This document shows positions 1 to 10,329 of a DNA stretch of 51,956 nucleotides, piece after piece. A program made the translations under genes and the position numbers. Every line of letters starts with the position of its first letter. Within the stretch, counting starts at the first letter, position 1. The notes below the pieces were generated by a model. It ran no database searches. It saw nothing but the letters and a program-made list of their open reading frames with translations, and was not told the DNA's origin. Source of the stretch: an uncultured Prevotellaceae bacterium (GTDB taxonomy: Bacteria > Bacteroidota > Bacteroidia > Bacteroidales > Bacteroidaceae); NCBI GenBank assembly GCA_900318815.1, contig ONMA01000033.1, forward strand, positions 1-51,956. Reading direction: 5' to 3'.

Positions 1-125
1 AAACCGAAGAACGGACGGTGGGAGCGCGATTCCTCAAACTTCTGCATACCGCCCATGTCGGTGAAGTCCTTGAAGTCGCTGATGTCCCAGTCCTTGAAAG
101 CTTTTTTAGTCTTAGTCTCTGTCAT
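1..125 (-). CDS. N-terminal fragment of an unidentified protein, cut by the window edge
   Basis: The ATG is at 125-123 and the frame stays open to the first base, giving 41 residues that begin MTETKTKKAFKDWDISDF. The segment is rich in Lys, Asp and Phe and has no signal peptide or membrane segment. A good Bacteroidota -7 box lies 29 bases upstream, which supports this start. I do not recognise the family from this short piece. The rest of the gene lies outside the window. Confidence 0.6.
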   Translation of the reverse strand, partial: MTETKTKKAFKDWDISDFKDFTDMGGMQKFEESRSHRPFFG

Positions 126-153
126 AACGCTATGAATTTTGTAATTACGGGTG

Positions 154-161
154 CAAAGGTA
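154..161 (-). promoter_or_regulatory. -7 box TACCTTTG for the partial gene at the left edge
   Basis: The minus strand reads TACCTTTG at 161-154, matching the Bacteroidota TAnnTTTG consensus. A TTGC about 20 bases further upstream could serve as the -33 element. Confidence 0.55.
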
Positions 162-268
162 CGAAACTTTCCGCACATTCGCCGCAATCCTTCGGAAAAA
201 TTTACAAGATTTAACGCTATACCTTTATAATAAAAGAATCAATACTTAAAAACACCGAGTTTTAGGTA

Positions 269-299
269 TTGCGCACCTCTGTTTTTTGCAGTACCTTTG
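269..299 (+). promoter_or_regulatory. Orphan plus-strand promoter (TTG, 20 nt, TACCTTTG)
   Basis: TTG at 269-271 is followed by 20 bases and TACCTTTG at 292-299. No convincing plus-strand gene follows. Transcription from here would run antisense through the 79-residue gene at 311-550. Confidence 0.4.
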
Positions 300-310
300 C
301 AGCCAGTTAT

Positions 311-550
311 TTATTGCAAACGAATCTCTGTCAACTTGAATACAGCCAACGTCAATTCATAACTACGGGCAGCCTTCTCGTAAGTCTCGTTGATGGAGAG
401 GAACTTGACACAGATATACTTGCCAAGAGCTTTATTATGGACTTTCTTGTCCGGATGCTCTGCAATCCATTGGGCATAGAAGTCCTTGATGATTTGCTCT
501 CTTACTTTAATATCTTCTTTGGCTTGACCTACTGGTATATGTTGTGTCAT
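311..550 (-). CDS. Small conserved-looking hypothetical protein, 79 aa
   Basis: The product begins MTQHIPVGQAKEDIKVREQI and is a compact, charged, soluble protein with no signal peptide or membrane segment. Its composition (many Lys, Glu, Ile) is typical of a real coding frame, unlike the overlapping opposite-strand frame. From memory, similar proteins recur in Prevotella and Bacteroides accessory DNA and can be longer, so this copy may have lost its C-terminus near RLQ-stop; I cannot confirm that. An inverted repeat lies just upstream of the start. Function unknown. Confidence 0.6.
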   Translation of the reverse strand: MTQHIPVGQAKEDIKVREQIIKDFYAQWIAEHPDKKVHNKALGKYICVKFLSINETYEKAARSYELTLAVFKLTEIRLQ

Positions 551-569
551 TTTTCGTCTAATGATGAAA

Positions 570-730
570 CAGTCTCAAGTCTCAGTCTCAGTTACAAAAT
601 AAAGTCACAATACAACTCAATATCTATACTTATATATTATATAACTTATTGATTATTAGATATATAGATATATAATAGAGGTGTTGTGGGGTAGACTTGA
701 AAACTAACTGAGACTCTGAGACTGAGACTG
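570..730. repeat. MITE-like element: 25-26 bp inverted repeats around an AT-rich core
   Basis: The left arm at 570-594 reads cagtctcaagtctcag and onward. Its imperfect reverse complement lies at 705-730, with roughly 23 of 26 positions matching. The 110-bp core between them is very AT-rich and full of tata steps. No open frame is present. The layout fits a small non-autonomous mobile element or a large cruciform upstream of the gene at 311-550. Confidence 0.5.
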
Positions 731-878
731 TAAATAATTAGGCGTTCATTTAAATCGTTAAAAGTCAATGACTTACAATTTTCTGACTGCAACGCGCAGG
801 CAATGCCCAAACCTTAAAAGGGCTCAGAAAGCCTCAATTTGCTGCTCTAAAAGGCCAAAATCAAGAGGCATCGCAAGG

Positions 879-942
879 GCAAATGACGCATTAACGCGAT
901 GCAAATGACGCATTAACGCGATGCAAATGACGCATTAACCCG
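879..942. repeat. 22-bp tandem repeat, 2.9 copies
   Basis: The unit gcaaatgacgcattaacgcg plus at is repeated at 879-900 and 901-922, with a third copy from 923 that decays after about 18 bases. Copies one and two are identical. It is non-coding and has no spacers, so it is not a CRISPR array. Confidence 0.85.
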
Positions 943-1030
943 AAGCTAACGGCCTTTTTCCCGCAGCAATGAGACCGTCCAGAAACGCTGTAAGTGGAAG
1001 TTGTCGCATCTGGAGATGCTTATATTCTTA

Positions 1031-1085
1031 GCGTTCGGATTAGGAAATCCGAACGAACGCTACTGGGAAATCCGAACGAACGCTA
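1031..1085. repeat. 20-bp direct repeat with inverted partial copy
   Basis: ggaaatccgaacgaacgcta occurs at 1043-1062 and 1066-1085. The preceding gcgttcggatt (1031-1041) is complementary to part of it, so the segment can also fold into a hairpin. It lies just downstream of serS. Confidence 0.7.
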
Positions 1086-1091
1086 TTAGGA

Positions 1092-1122
1092 AAGCAAGCG
1101 GCTCATAGTGAGCCGCTTGCTT
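1092..1122 (-). terminator. Terminator-like hairpin after serS
   Basis: aagcaagcggct (1092-1103) pairs with agccgcttgctt (1111-1122), a perfect 12-bp stem with a 7-nt loop. It lies 26 bases beyond the serS stop. The T tract on the minus strand is weak. Confidence 0.6.
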
Positions 1123-1148
1123 GGATTTGGAGTTTGGATTTGGAAACC

Positions 1149-2468
1149 TTAGTCGATGATGTCGAAACCGGTGTAGGGCTGCAAGGCCTTCGGGATGCGG
1201 ATGCCCTCGGGGGTCTGGTTGTTCTCGAGCAGGGCAGCTACGATGCGGGGCAGGGCGAGGGCCGACCCGTTGAGGGTGTGGCAAAGCTCGGTCTTCTTGG
1301 TCTCGCTATTGCGGTAGCGGCACTTGAGGCGGTTGGCCTGATAGGTGTCGAAGTTGGAGACGCTGGACACTTCGAGCCAGCGGCCCTGTGCCTCGCTGTA
1401 GACCTCGAAGTCGTAGCAGATGGCCGAGGTGAAGGACTGGTCGCCGCCGCAGAGCAGCAGGATGCGATAGGGGAGTTCGAGCTTCTGCAGCAGGCCCTCG
1501 ACATGGGCGAGCATCTCCTTGTGGCTCTCGCGGGAGTGCTCGGGCCTGTCGATGCGCACGATCTCGATCTTAGAGAACTCGTGGAGGCGGTTGAGTCCGC
1601 GCACGTCCTTGCCGTAGGAGCCAGCCTCGCGACGGAAGCACTCGGTGTAGGCGCAGTTCTTGATGGGAAGATCCTTCTCGTCGAGGATGACGTCGCGGTA
1701 GATGTTGGTGACGGGCACCTCGGCGGTGGGGATGAGGTAGAAGTCGTCGACCTCGCAATGGTACATCTGGCCCTCCTTGTCGGGCAGCTGGCCGGTGCCG
1801 TAGCCCGAAGCGGCGTTGACCACCGTGGGCGGCATAATCTCGGTGTAGCCGCTCTTAGCAGCCTCGGCGAGGAAGAAGTTGATGAGGGCACGCTGGAGCT
1901 GGGCACCCTTGCCGATGTAGACGGGGAAGCCTGCGCCCGTGATCTTCACGCCGAGGTCGAAGTCGATGAGGTTGTACTTGCGGGCCAGTTCCCAATGGGG
2001 CAGCGGATTGTCGATGCCCAGGGTGGGGTTGACCGTCCAGTTGCCGACGGTGTCGTCGGGCGTACATTCCTTGAGGTTGCTCTTCACCACGCGGTTGTCC
2101 TCGGCGGCACGGCCTTCGGGCACTTCGTCGTAGGGGATGTTGGGAATCTGGCAGAGCAGACGCACCACTTCCTGCTGGGCCTGCTCCATGGTCTGCTGTA
2201 GCTGCTTGGACTCTTCCTTCAGGCCGGCGACGCGCTGCTTGATGGCTTCGGCCTCTTCGCGGTTGCCTTCCTTCATCATGCGGCCAATCAGACCCGACTG
2301 CTGTTTCTGTTCGTTCAGGTTCTTGTCTAACTGCTGCTGAGCCTCGCGCCGCTGTCTGTCGACGGCGATGACCTGCTCAACGGCTTCGCGTGCGCCCTGG
2401 AAATGCTTCTTTTCCAGTCCGCGAATGACGCGATCGGTTTCCTCTGTGAGGAGTTTCAGTGTAAGCAT
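1149..2468 (-). CDS. serS: Seryl-tRNA synthetase
   Basis: This class II synthetase charges tRNA-Ser, and selenocysteine tRNA where that exists, with serine in the cytoplasm. The 439-residue length is typical. Residues 1-115 form the long antiparallel coiled-coil arm that grips the tRNA variable arm. Motif 2 (FRREAGSYGKDVRGLNRLHE) and motif 3 (LNGSALALPRIVAALLENNQ) are intact. It is the last gene of the minus-strand run lon-tgt-lptG-helicase-serS and is followed by a strong hairpin. The 71-bp gap to the helicase holds a 28-bp repeat that is also found one gene upstream. Confidence 0.97.
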   Translation of the reverse strand: MLTLKLLTEETDRVIRGLEKKHFQGAREAVEQVIAVDRQRREAQQQLDKNLNEQKQQSGLIGRMMKEGNREEAEAIKQRVAGLKEESKQLQQTMEQAQQEVVRLLCQIPNIPYDEVPEGRAAEDNRVVKSNLKECTPDDTVGNWTVNPTLGIDNPLPHWELARKYNLIDFDLGVKITGAGFPVYIGKGAQLQRALINFFLAEAAKSGYTEIMPPTVVNAASGYGTGQLPDKEGQMYHCEVDDFYLIPTAEVPVTNIYRDVILDEKDLPIKNCAYTECFRREAGSYGKDVRGLNRLHEFSKIEIVRIDRPEHSRESHKEMLAHVEGLLQKLELPYRILLLCGGDQSFTSAICYDFEVYSEAQGRWLEVSSVSNFDTYQANRLKCRYRNSETKKTELCHTLNGSALALPRIVAALLENNQTPEGIRIPKALQPYTGFDIID

Positions 2469-2500
2469 AATACTGTTTTTTTATGGTTGTTTTTTTGATG

Positions 2501-2528
2501 GGGCAGCGGGGAGAACCCGCTGGCGCGA
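2501..2528. repeat. 28-bp intergenic hairpin repeat, copy 1
   Basis: gggcagcggggagaacccgc and eight further bases match the copy at 3888-3915 at 27 of 28 positions. AGCGGG and CCCGCT can pair around a short loop. It lies between the helicase stop and the serS start. Confidence 0.75.
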
Positions 2529-2539
2529 TCGAGTGGTTA

Positions 2540-3868
2540 TTATTGGGGATGCTGGGACTTCTGGGATTTTTGGGACTTCTGGGGCCTCTGGGGGTTCTGG
2601 GGCTTCTGGGATTTTTGGGACTTACGAGAGCGGTGAGGCTTGCCGGGCCTGCGGGGACGCTGGGAGGGGGCCTTGCTGTAGTCGGGGCCTTCGCCTAATT
2701 CTCCGGGGAGGGGGCGCTTCTCGATTGTCTTTCCAAGGAATCGCTCGATGGCCTTGAAGCGGGGGATGTCCTTCTCGTTGATGAGGGTGATGGCCACGCC
2801 GTCGCGTTCGGCACGGGCGGTGCGCCCGATGCGGTGAACGTAGTCCTCGACGTCGTGGGGCACGTCGTAGTTCATCACCATGAGGATGTCGTCGATGTCG
2901 ATACCTCGGGCCACGATGTCGGTGGCCACGAGTACGTCGACCTGCCCCGCCTTGAAGCGGTACATCACGTCGTCGCGCTCGGCCTGGGTCAGGTCGCTGT
3001 GCATGGCCGCGCAGTTGACGTTCATCTTCTGCAGTTCGCGGCAGGTTTCCTTGACGCGGTCTTTCTTGCCGCTGAAGATGATGACGCGGCGCAGGTCGCC
3101 CCCCTTGAAGAGGTGCTGGATGATCTTGAGCTTCTGCTGGTCGTAGCACACGTATGCACTCTGCTGGATTTTCTCGGCAGGCTTGCTTACGGCAAGTTTC
3201 ACCTCGACGGGGTCGTGGAGCAGGGAGACGGCGAGCTGGCGTATCTGGTCGGGCATGGTGGCCGAGAACATGACCTTCTGGCAGTCCTTGGGCAGCAGGG
3301 CGTTGATCTGCATGATGTCGTCGGAGAATCCCATGTCGAGCATTCGGTCGGCCTCATCGAGTACGAAGAAGGAAGTGCGCGAGAGGTCGAGGTTGCCCAC
3401 CTTGAGGTGACTGAGCAGTCGTCCTGGTGTGGCGATGACGACGGGGGCTCCGCTGCGCAGGCTCTTGGTCTCCTGGTCGAAACGCGAACCGTCGTTGCCG
3501 CCATAGACGGCGATGGAGCTGACATCGGGCAGGTAGTAGCTGAAGCCCTGCATGGCCTGGTCGATCTGCTGGGCAAGCTCGCGGGTAGGGGCCATGATGA
3601 CGCAGTTGATGGCATCGTCGGGGTAATGAGGAGTCAGGTGCTGGGTCTCGGGTGATGAGGGCTCGCCAAGGCCATCGTCGAGCATCGAGAGGATGGGCAG
3701 CAGATAGGCAGCTGTCTTTCCCGTGCCAGTCTGGGCCACGCCGAGCACGTCGTAGCCGTCGAGAATCTCGGGGATACATTTCTCCTGTATCGGAGTCATT
3801 TCCTCGAAGTGCATGTCGTAGAGTGCGTCGAGGATGTTGTCGTTCAGATATGTTTCTTCAAATGTCAT
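2540..3868 (-). CDS. DEAD-box RNA helicase, RhlE-like, with repetitive C-tail
   Basis: This ATP-dependent RNA helicase probably acts in rRNA or mRNA remodelling. In order it has the Q motif (TPIQEKCIPEILDG), motif I (AQTGTGKT), motif II (DEAD), motif III (SAT) and motif VI (HRIGRTARA), so both RecA-like domains are complete over about 375 residues. The last 40 residues are a basic, low-complexity tail built from SQK, PQK and KPQ units. It is encoded by roughly 9-bp repeats at 2552-2622 and is a likely RNA-binding extension that varies by slippage. The gene lies between lptG and serS, with a copy of the same hairpin repeat on each side. Confidence 0.95.
   Translation of the reverse strand: MTFEETYLNDNILDALYDMHFEEMTPIQEKCIPEILDGYDVLGVAQTGTGKTAAYLLPILSMLDDGLGEPSSPETQHLTPHYPDDAINCVIMAPTRELAQQIDQAMQGFSYYLPDVSSIAVYGGNDGSRFDQETKSLRSGAPVVIATPGRLLSHLKVGNLDLSRTSFFVLDEADRMLDMGFSDDIMQINALLPKDCQKVMFSATMPDQIRQLAVSLLHDPVEVKLAVSKPAEKIQQSAYVCYDQQKLKIIQHLFKGGDLRRVIIFSGKKDRVKETCRELQKMNVNCAAMHSDLTQAERDDVMYRFKAGQVDVLVATDIVARGIDIDDILMVMNYDVPHDVEDYVHRIGRTARAERDGVAITLINEKDIPRFKAIERFLGKTIEKRPLPGELGEGPDYSKAPSQRPRRPGKPHRSRKSQKSQKPQNPQRPQKSQKSQKSQHPQ
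2552..2622. repeat. Short degenerate tandem repeat encoding the helicase tail
   Basis: Units such as gggacttct and gggattttt repeat with a period near 9 bases, in frame with the helicase gene. Length change by slippage would add or remove tripeptides without a frameshift. Confidence 0.8.
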
Positions 3869-3887
3869 TTTTTTATTGTTTCTGAAA

Positions 3888-3915
3888 GGGCAGCGGGGAA
3901 AACCCGCTGGCGCGA
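3888..3915. repeat. 28-bp intergenic hairpin repeat, copy 2
   Basis: gggcagcggggaaaacccgc and eight further bases lie between the lptG stop and the helicase start. It differs from the copy at 2501-2528 by one base in the loop and keeps the AGCGGG/CCCGCT stem. Confidence 0.75.
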
Positions 3916-3922
3916 CGGGGCG

Positions 3923-5014
3923 CTAATTGGGGGCTTGTCGGTAGCAGAAGTAAGCGATGAATACATAGAGGATATTGGGAATCCAGGCGGCCAGCATGGC
4001 TGGGGTGCCGGCGTTGATGGCGAAGGTGGCGCTGATGGTCTGCAACAGGATGTAGGTGAAGGAGAGAGCCAGGCCTATGCCCAAGTAGAGACCCATGCCG
4101 CCCTTGCGCTTGCGTGATGACAGCGAGACGCCGATGACGGTGAGGATGAACGAGGCAAACGAGGTGGCGATGCGCTTGTAATACTCCACCTCGTACTGCA
4201 CGACGTTGGACAGGCCGCGGTCTTTCTGCTTACTGATGTAGCGTAGCAGCTCGGGCGAGGTGAAGGTCTCCTGCTGGCCCTTGGAGAACACCAGGTCCAT
4301 AGGCTCCATGGTGATGATGGTGTCGATCTCGCCCCCCGTGGTGATGTGCTCGCGCAGGCCTTTCAGCGTGCGTATCTTGTAGTTGATGGCCTTCCAATGA
4401 TAGCGCGAGTCGGAGATGGTGTCGTACTGAATGACGTTGGCCGTCATGTGGCTGACGAGTTTTTTCTTCTCGAACTTATCGAGCGAGAAGCCGTAGCCAC
4501 GCTTGGTGATGTTGTCGTAGGTCTGGATATAGGCGATGACACCAGGGGCCACCTGTAGCTGGACGTTGGAGGCCGAGGTGTTCTTGCGCTTGTTCTTGTA
4601 GAGCGTCTCGAAGTTCTGACGGATGACGTTGCCCTGCGGTATGATGTAGGCCCCGAGGTAGTAGTTCAGTCCGGCAATGAGTGCAGCCGACAGCATGTAG
4701 GGTCGTAGCAGTCGCTTGAAACTGGTGCCACAGGCCAGCATGGCGATAATCTCGGAGTTGCCTGCCAACTTCGACGTGAAGAAGATGACGGCAATGAAGA
4801 CGAACAGAGGCGAGAACAGGTTGGCAAAGTAGGGCACGAAGTTGGCATAGTAGTCGAAGATGATGGCTCGCCAGGGTGCGTGATAGGTGGTGAACTTGGC
4901 CAGGTTCTCGTTGAAGTCGAAGACGATGGAGATAGAGATAATAAGCACGATACTGTAGATATACGTGCCAATGAACTTCTTGATGATGTACCAGTCCAGA
5001 CGCTTGATGATCAT
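3923..5014 (-). CDS. lptG: LptF/LptG family permease (lipopolysaccharide export)
   Basis: This YjgP/YjgQ-type inner-membrane subunit works with the LptB ATPase to extract LPS and pass it to the periplasmic bridge. I chose the ATG at 5014 (MIIKRLDWYIIKKFIGTYIY), which gives 363 residues. The open frame continues upstream but would be read through tgt in another frame, and that peptide is Arg/Pro-rich and unlike a protein. An N-terminal membrane segment, two more near residues 55-120, a periplasmic beta-rich domain and three C-terminal segments fit the family. The start lies 20 bases after the tgt stop. LptF and LptG cannot be separated with certainty by eye. Confidence 0.92.
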   Translation of the reverse strand: MIIKRLDWYIIKKFIGTYIYSIVLIISISIVFDFNENLAKFTTYHAPWRAIIFDYYANFVPYFANLFSPLFVFIAVIFFTSKLAGNSEIIAMLACGTSFKRLLRPYMLSAALIAGLNYYLGAYIIPQGNVIRQNFETLYKNKRKNTSASNVQLQVAPGVIAYIQTYDNITKRGYGFSLDKFEKKKLVSHMTANVIQYDTISDSRYHWKAINYKIRTLKGLREHITTGGEIDTIITMEPMDLVFSKGQQETFTSPELLRYISKQKDRGLSNVVQYEVEYYKRIATSFASFILTVIGVSLSSRKRKGGMGLYLGIGLALSFTYILLQTISATFAINAGTPAMLAAWIPNILYVFIAYFCYRQAPN

Positions 5015-5034
5015 GTCTTGCCTAATTAATATGG

Positions 5035-6228
5035 TTATACGCGACGGCCCAGGTCGTCGATGACCGAGCGTTTCCACTGGGTGAAGTCGCCCTGCTCGAT
5101 GTGGGTGCGGGCGTCGGTGACGAGTCGGAGGTAGAACGCCAGGTTGTGGATGGAGGCGATTTGCATGGCCAGCAGCTCCTGAGCCTTGAACAGATGGTGC
5201 AGATAAGCCTTGGAGTGGATGCGGTCGATGTCGCAGCCGTCGGGGTCGATGGGCGAGAAGTCCTTCTCCCACTTCTTGTTGCGCATGTTCATCGTGCCCT
5301 GATAGGTGAAGAGCATGGCATTTCGTCCGTTGCGGGTAGGCATGACACAGTCGAACATGTCGACACCGCGCTCAATGGCTTCGAGGAGGTTCTGCGGAGT
5401 GCCCACCCCCATGAGGTATCGGGGACGGTCTTTAGGCAGGATGTCGTTGACCACCTCAATCATCTCGTACATCACCTCGGTGGGTTCGCCGACGGCCAGT
5501 CCGCCGATGGCATTGCCCTCAGCCCCCTTGTCGGCCACGAACTTAGCCGCCTCGCTGCGCAAGTCCTTGAAAGTACAGCCCTGAACGATGGGGAAGAGCG
5601 TCTGGCGATGGCCGTAGAGCGGTTCAGACTCGTTGAATCGCCTGATGCAGCGGTCCAGCCAGCGCTGGGTCAGTCCTAAAGAGTTCTTGGCATACTGGTA
5701 GTCGCTCTGTCCGGGCGGGCACTCATCGAGTGCCATGATAATATCGGCACCGATGATGCGCTGCGTGTCCATCACATTCTCGGGCGTGAAGATATGCTTC
5801 GAACCGTCGATATGAGAGCGGAACTCGCACCCTTCCTCGCGCAGTTTGCGTATTCCCGTGAGAGAAAAGACCTGAAAGCCGCCCGAATCGGTCAGTATAG
5901 GGCGGTCCCAGGTGTTGAACTGATGCAGTCCGCCGGCACTTTGCAGGATGTCGAGTCCCGGGCGCAGGTAAAGGTGATAGGTGTTTCCAAGGATAATCTG
6001 TGCCTTCACCTGCTCCCTCAGCTCGGAGAAGTGTACGCCCTTGACGCTGCCACAGGTGCCCACGGGCATGAAGATGGGGGTCTTGATCTGGCCGTGGGCG
6101 GTGGTAATCAGTCCGGTGCGGGCATTGCTGCAGGGGTCGGTATGCTGTAGCTGAAAGAAGGGCAAGGCTTCCCCTGCTGTCCCCGAGGGGACTTCTATCG
6201 TGATGCTGTTCGTATTCTTCTCGCTCAT
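5035..6228 (-). CDS. tgt: tRNA-guanine transglycosylase (queuosine)
   Basis: The enzyme exchanges guanine-34 for preQ1 in tRNAs with GUN anticodons. HTDPCSNARTGLITTAHG, TDSGGFQVFSL (with the active-site Asp), GLAVGEP and the MPTRNGRNA segment are all clear. The ATG at 6228 (MSEKNTNS) gives 397 residues. It has about 20 more N-terminal residues than usual, since no later ATG precedes the core. An in-frame upstream start would overlap the end of lon. The usual CxCxxC-plus-His zinc site is not visible; the corresponding stretch reads DPDGCDIDRIHSKAYLHHLF and has a single Cys. It lies 13 bases downstream of lon. Confidence 0.96.
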   Translation of the reverse strand: MSEKNTNSITIEVPSGTAGEALPFFQLQHTDPCSNARTGLITTAHGQIKTPIFMPVGTCGSVKGVHFSELREQVKAQIILGNTYHLYLRPGLDILQSAGGLHQFNTWDRPILTDSGGFQVFSLTGIRKLREEGCEFRSHIDGSKHIFTPENVMDTQRIIGADIIMALDECPPGQSDYQYAKNSLGLTQRWLDRCIRRFNESEPLYGHRQTLFPIVQGCTFKDLRSEAAKFVADKGAEGNAIGGLAVGEPTEVMYEMIEVVNDILPKDRPRYLMGVGTPQNLLEAIERGVDMFDCVMPTRNGRNAMLFTYQGTMNMRNKKWEKDFSPIDPDGCDIDRIHSKAYLHHLFKAQELLAMQIASIHNLAFYLRLVTDARTHIEQGDFTQWKRSVIDDLGRRV

Positions 6229-6241
6229 AGCTGATGGTAGA

Positions 6242-8725
<2,484 letters not shown>

Positions 8726-8755
8726 TTCTACTTGGTAAATGCATATATTGGGGTG

Positions 8756-8763
8756 CAAAGTTA
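8756..8763 (-). promoter_or_regulatory. -7 box TAACTTTG for lon
   Basis: TAACTTTG reads on the minus strand from 8763, 30 bases before the lon ATG. No clear -33 element is visible. It is back to back with the promoter of the methyltransferase gene. Confidence 0.6.
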
Positions 8764-8816
8764 CACATTTTAATTAAGAAATATGCAGGAAAAATGGATA
8801 TTTTACAAATTATTAG

Positions 8817-8824
8817 TATCTTTG
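8817..8824 (+). promoter_or_regulatory. -7 box TATCTTTG for the trmN6-like gene
   Basis: TATCTTTG on the plus strand ends 51 bases before the ATG at 8876. The -33 element is not obvious. The 150-bp gap to lon therefore holds two divergent promoters. Confidence 0.55.
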
Positions 8825-8875
8825 CAGTACGTTACAGGGAAAACACCCTGATTAGAAGTATATAAAACCGCTGCT

Positions 8876-9574
8876 ATGCCCAACGACTATTTCAGTTTTA
8901 AGCAATTTACCATACGTCAGGACTCATGCGCCATGAAGGTGGGTACCGACGGGACGCTGCTGGGTGCATGGGCACGTGGCGGCAACCGCATCCTCGATAT
9001 TGGCACGGGAACGGGACTTCTGGCCCTGATGATGGCACAACGATTTCCAGAGGCGATGCTTGTGGGGATTGACATTGATGAAGCCGCTGTTGAGCAGGCG
9101 AAAGAGAATGTCGGCAGGTCGCCCTTTTGCAGGCAGATAGACATCCTTCAGAAGGATGTGTGTCAGTATGAAAGCTCTGAACTCTTCGATGCCATCGTGT
9201 CGAATCCCCCTTATTTCGACCATGCTTTAGAATGTCCCGACGCTCATAGGACAGCGGCACGCCACACTTCTTCGCTGAGCTATGCGGGGCTGATGGGGGC
9301 TGCCAGCCGACTATTGGCCGATGAGGGGGAGTTCTCAATAGTCATACCGTCGGAATGCAAGGACAGGATTGAGAGCGAGGCCTTCTTGGCAGGCTTCTTC
9401 AAAGTGAGGCAATGTGCCGTGAAAACCACCCCTCGCAAACCTGCACGCCGCTATCTGCTGGCATTCAGGAAACATCCGGTGGACGGGGTGGAACAGGGCG
9501 AGGGCATCATTGAGACGCATCCTGGTGAGCGCTCCCATTGGTACACGGAATTGACAAAAGACTTTTACCTATGA
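8876..9574 (+). CDS. trmN6: tRNA1(Val) A37 N6-methyltransferase family protein
   Basis: This Rossmann-fold SAM methyltransferase probably methylates N6 of adenosine-37 in tRNA1(Val). The SAM-binding loop LDIGTGTGLLALM and the N6-adenine signature SNPPYFD are both present. FxFKxFxIRQDxCAMKVGTDG at the N-terminus is typical of YfiC proteins. The 232-residue length fits the family. The stop codon overlaps the next ATG (ATGA), so the two genes are translationally coupled. Confidence 0.9.
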   Translation: MPNDYFSFKQFTIRQDSCAMKVGTDGTLLGAWARGGNRILDIGTGTGLLALMMAQRFPEAMLVGIDIDEAAVEQAKENVGRSPFCRQIDILQKDVCQYESSELFDAIVSNPPYFDHALECPDAHRTAARHTSSLSYAGLMGAASRLLADEGEFSIVIPSECKDRIESEAFLAGFFKVRQCAVKTTPRKPARRYLLAFRKHPVDGVEQGEGIIETHPGERSHWYTELTKDFYL

Positions 9575-10329
9575 ATATCGTTCTATTACAGACAGATGTC
9601 GTATGGGCTAACCCCATCAAGAACATGGAGCAGGCTGGGCAACTCCTGTCGTCGGCAGGTGAGGCCGACCTGTATGTACTGCCCGAGATGTGGGCAACAG
9701 GCTTTGCCGTTCAGCCAGAAGGAATTGCCGAGGAGGCTGATACGGCACGGTCGTTGGCATGGATGAGGCAACTGGCTCGTGCCCGCCGGTGTGCCGTCTG
9801 TGGGAGTCTGGCCGTGAGGACGCCTGATGGCAAGTTTCATAACCGCCATTATTTTGTGACTCCTGATGCCGTGGAGTACTACGACAAGCGTCATCTCTTC
9901 ACACATGGGCATGAAGACGAGTTCTTTGAAGCGGGTGACCGTCAGGTTGTAGTCAGTTGGAAAGGGTTCCGCTTCCTGTTGCTCACTTGCTACGACTTGC
10001 GCTTTCCCGTCTGGTCGCGCTGGAGCAGGGCAGGGGAGTACGACGCCATCATCCTGGTGGCCAACTGGCCCGCAAGCCGACAGTTGGCGTGGGATGTGCT
10101 GGTGAGGGCCCGTGCCATAGAGAACCAGTCGTATGTCATTGCCGTCAACCGTGTAGGCACGGATGCGGCAGGCATTGTCTATGAGGGAGGTAGTATGGCG
10201 GTAGACCCCATTGGCCGAACCATAGCAGCCGCAGAAAAAAATGTCGAGCAGGCAGTATGTGCCATGCTCGACATTGATCAGTTGCGCAAAATGCGGTCGC
10301 ACTTTCGTGTCCTTGCCGACAGGGATTAG
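9571..10329 (+). CDS. Nitrilase-superfamily omega-amidase (YafV/Nit2-like)
   Basis: It probably hydrolyses alpha-ketoglutaramate or alpha-ketosuccinamate, the repair or salvage step after glutamine and asparagine transaminases. The catalytic triad is visible: Glu in VLPEMWATGF, Lys in YYDKRHLF and Cys in LLTCYDLRFPVW. The start at 9571 overlaps the methyltransferase stop by four bases and gives 252 residues, the usual size. The stop overlaps the TAA of the convergent small His-rich gene by three bases. Confidence 0.92.
   Translation: MNIVLLQTDVVWANPIKNMEQAGQLLSSAGEADLYVLPEMWATGFAVQPEGIAEEADTARSLAWMRQLARARRCAVCGSLAVRTPDGKFHNRHYFVTPDAVEYYDKRHLFTHGHEDEFFEAGDRQVVVSWKGFRFLLLTCYDLRFPVWSRWSRAGEYDAIILVANWPASRQLAWDVLVRARAIENQSYVIAVNRVGTDAAGIVYEGGSMAVDPIGRTIAAAEKNVEQAVCAMLDIDQLRKMRSHFRVLADRD

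Larger units (their letters stand above)
731..1148. other. Intergenic stretch without a gene
   Basis: I see no credible coding frame here. The stretch contains a 22-bp tandem repeat (879-942), a 20-bp direct repeat with a partial inverted copy (1031-1085), and a terminator-like hairpin (1092-1122). The part from 731 to 878 shows nothing recognisable. Confidence 0.6.

Noticed and set aside
879-942. CRISPR-like array
   Set aside because: The 22-bp units are directly adjacent without spacers, and no cas genes are nearby.
1134-2201. A 355-residue frame on the plus strand opposite serS, and similar long frames opposite the helicase and tgt
   Set aside because: They mirror well-conserved genes on the minus strand; the peptides are Val/Leu/Gly-rich without family features.
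4744-5272. A longer lptG start reaching into tgt
   Set aside because: The extra 86 residues are Arg/Pro-rich and out of frame with tgt; the ATG at 5014 fits the family start.
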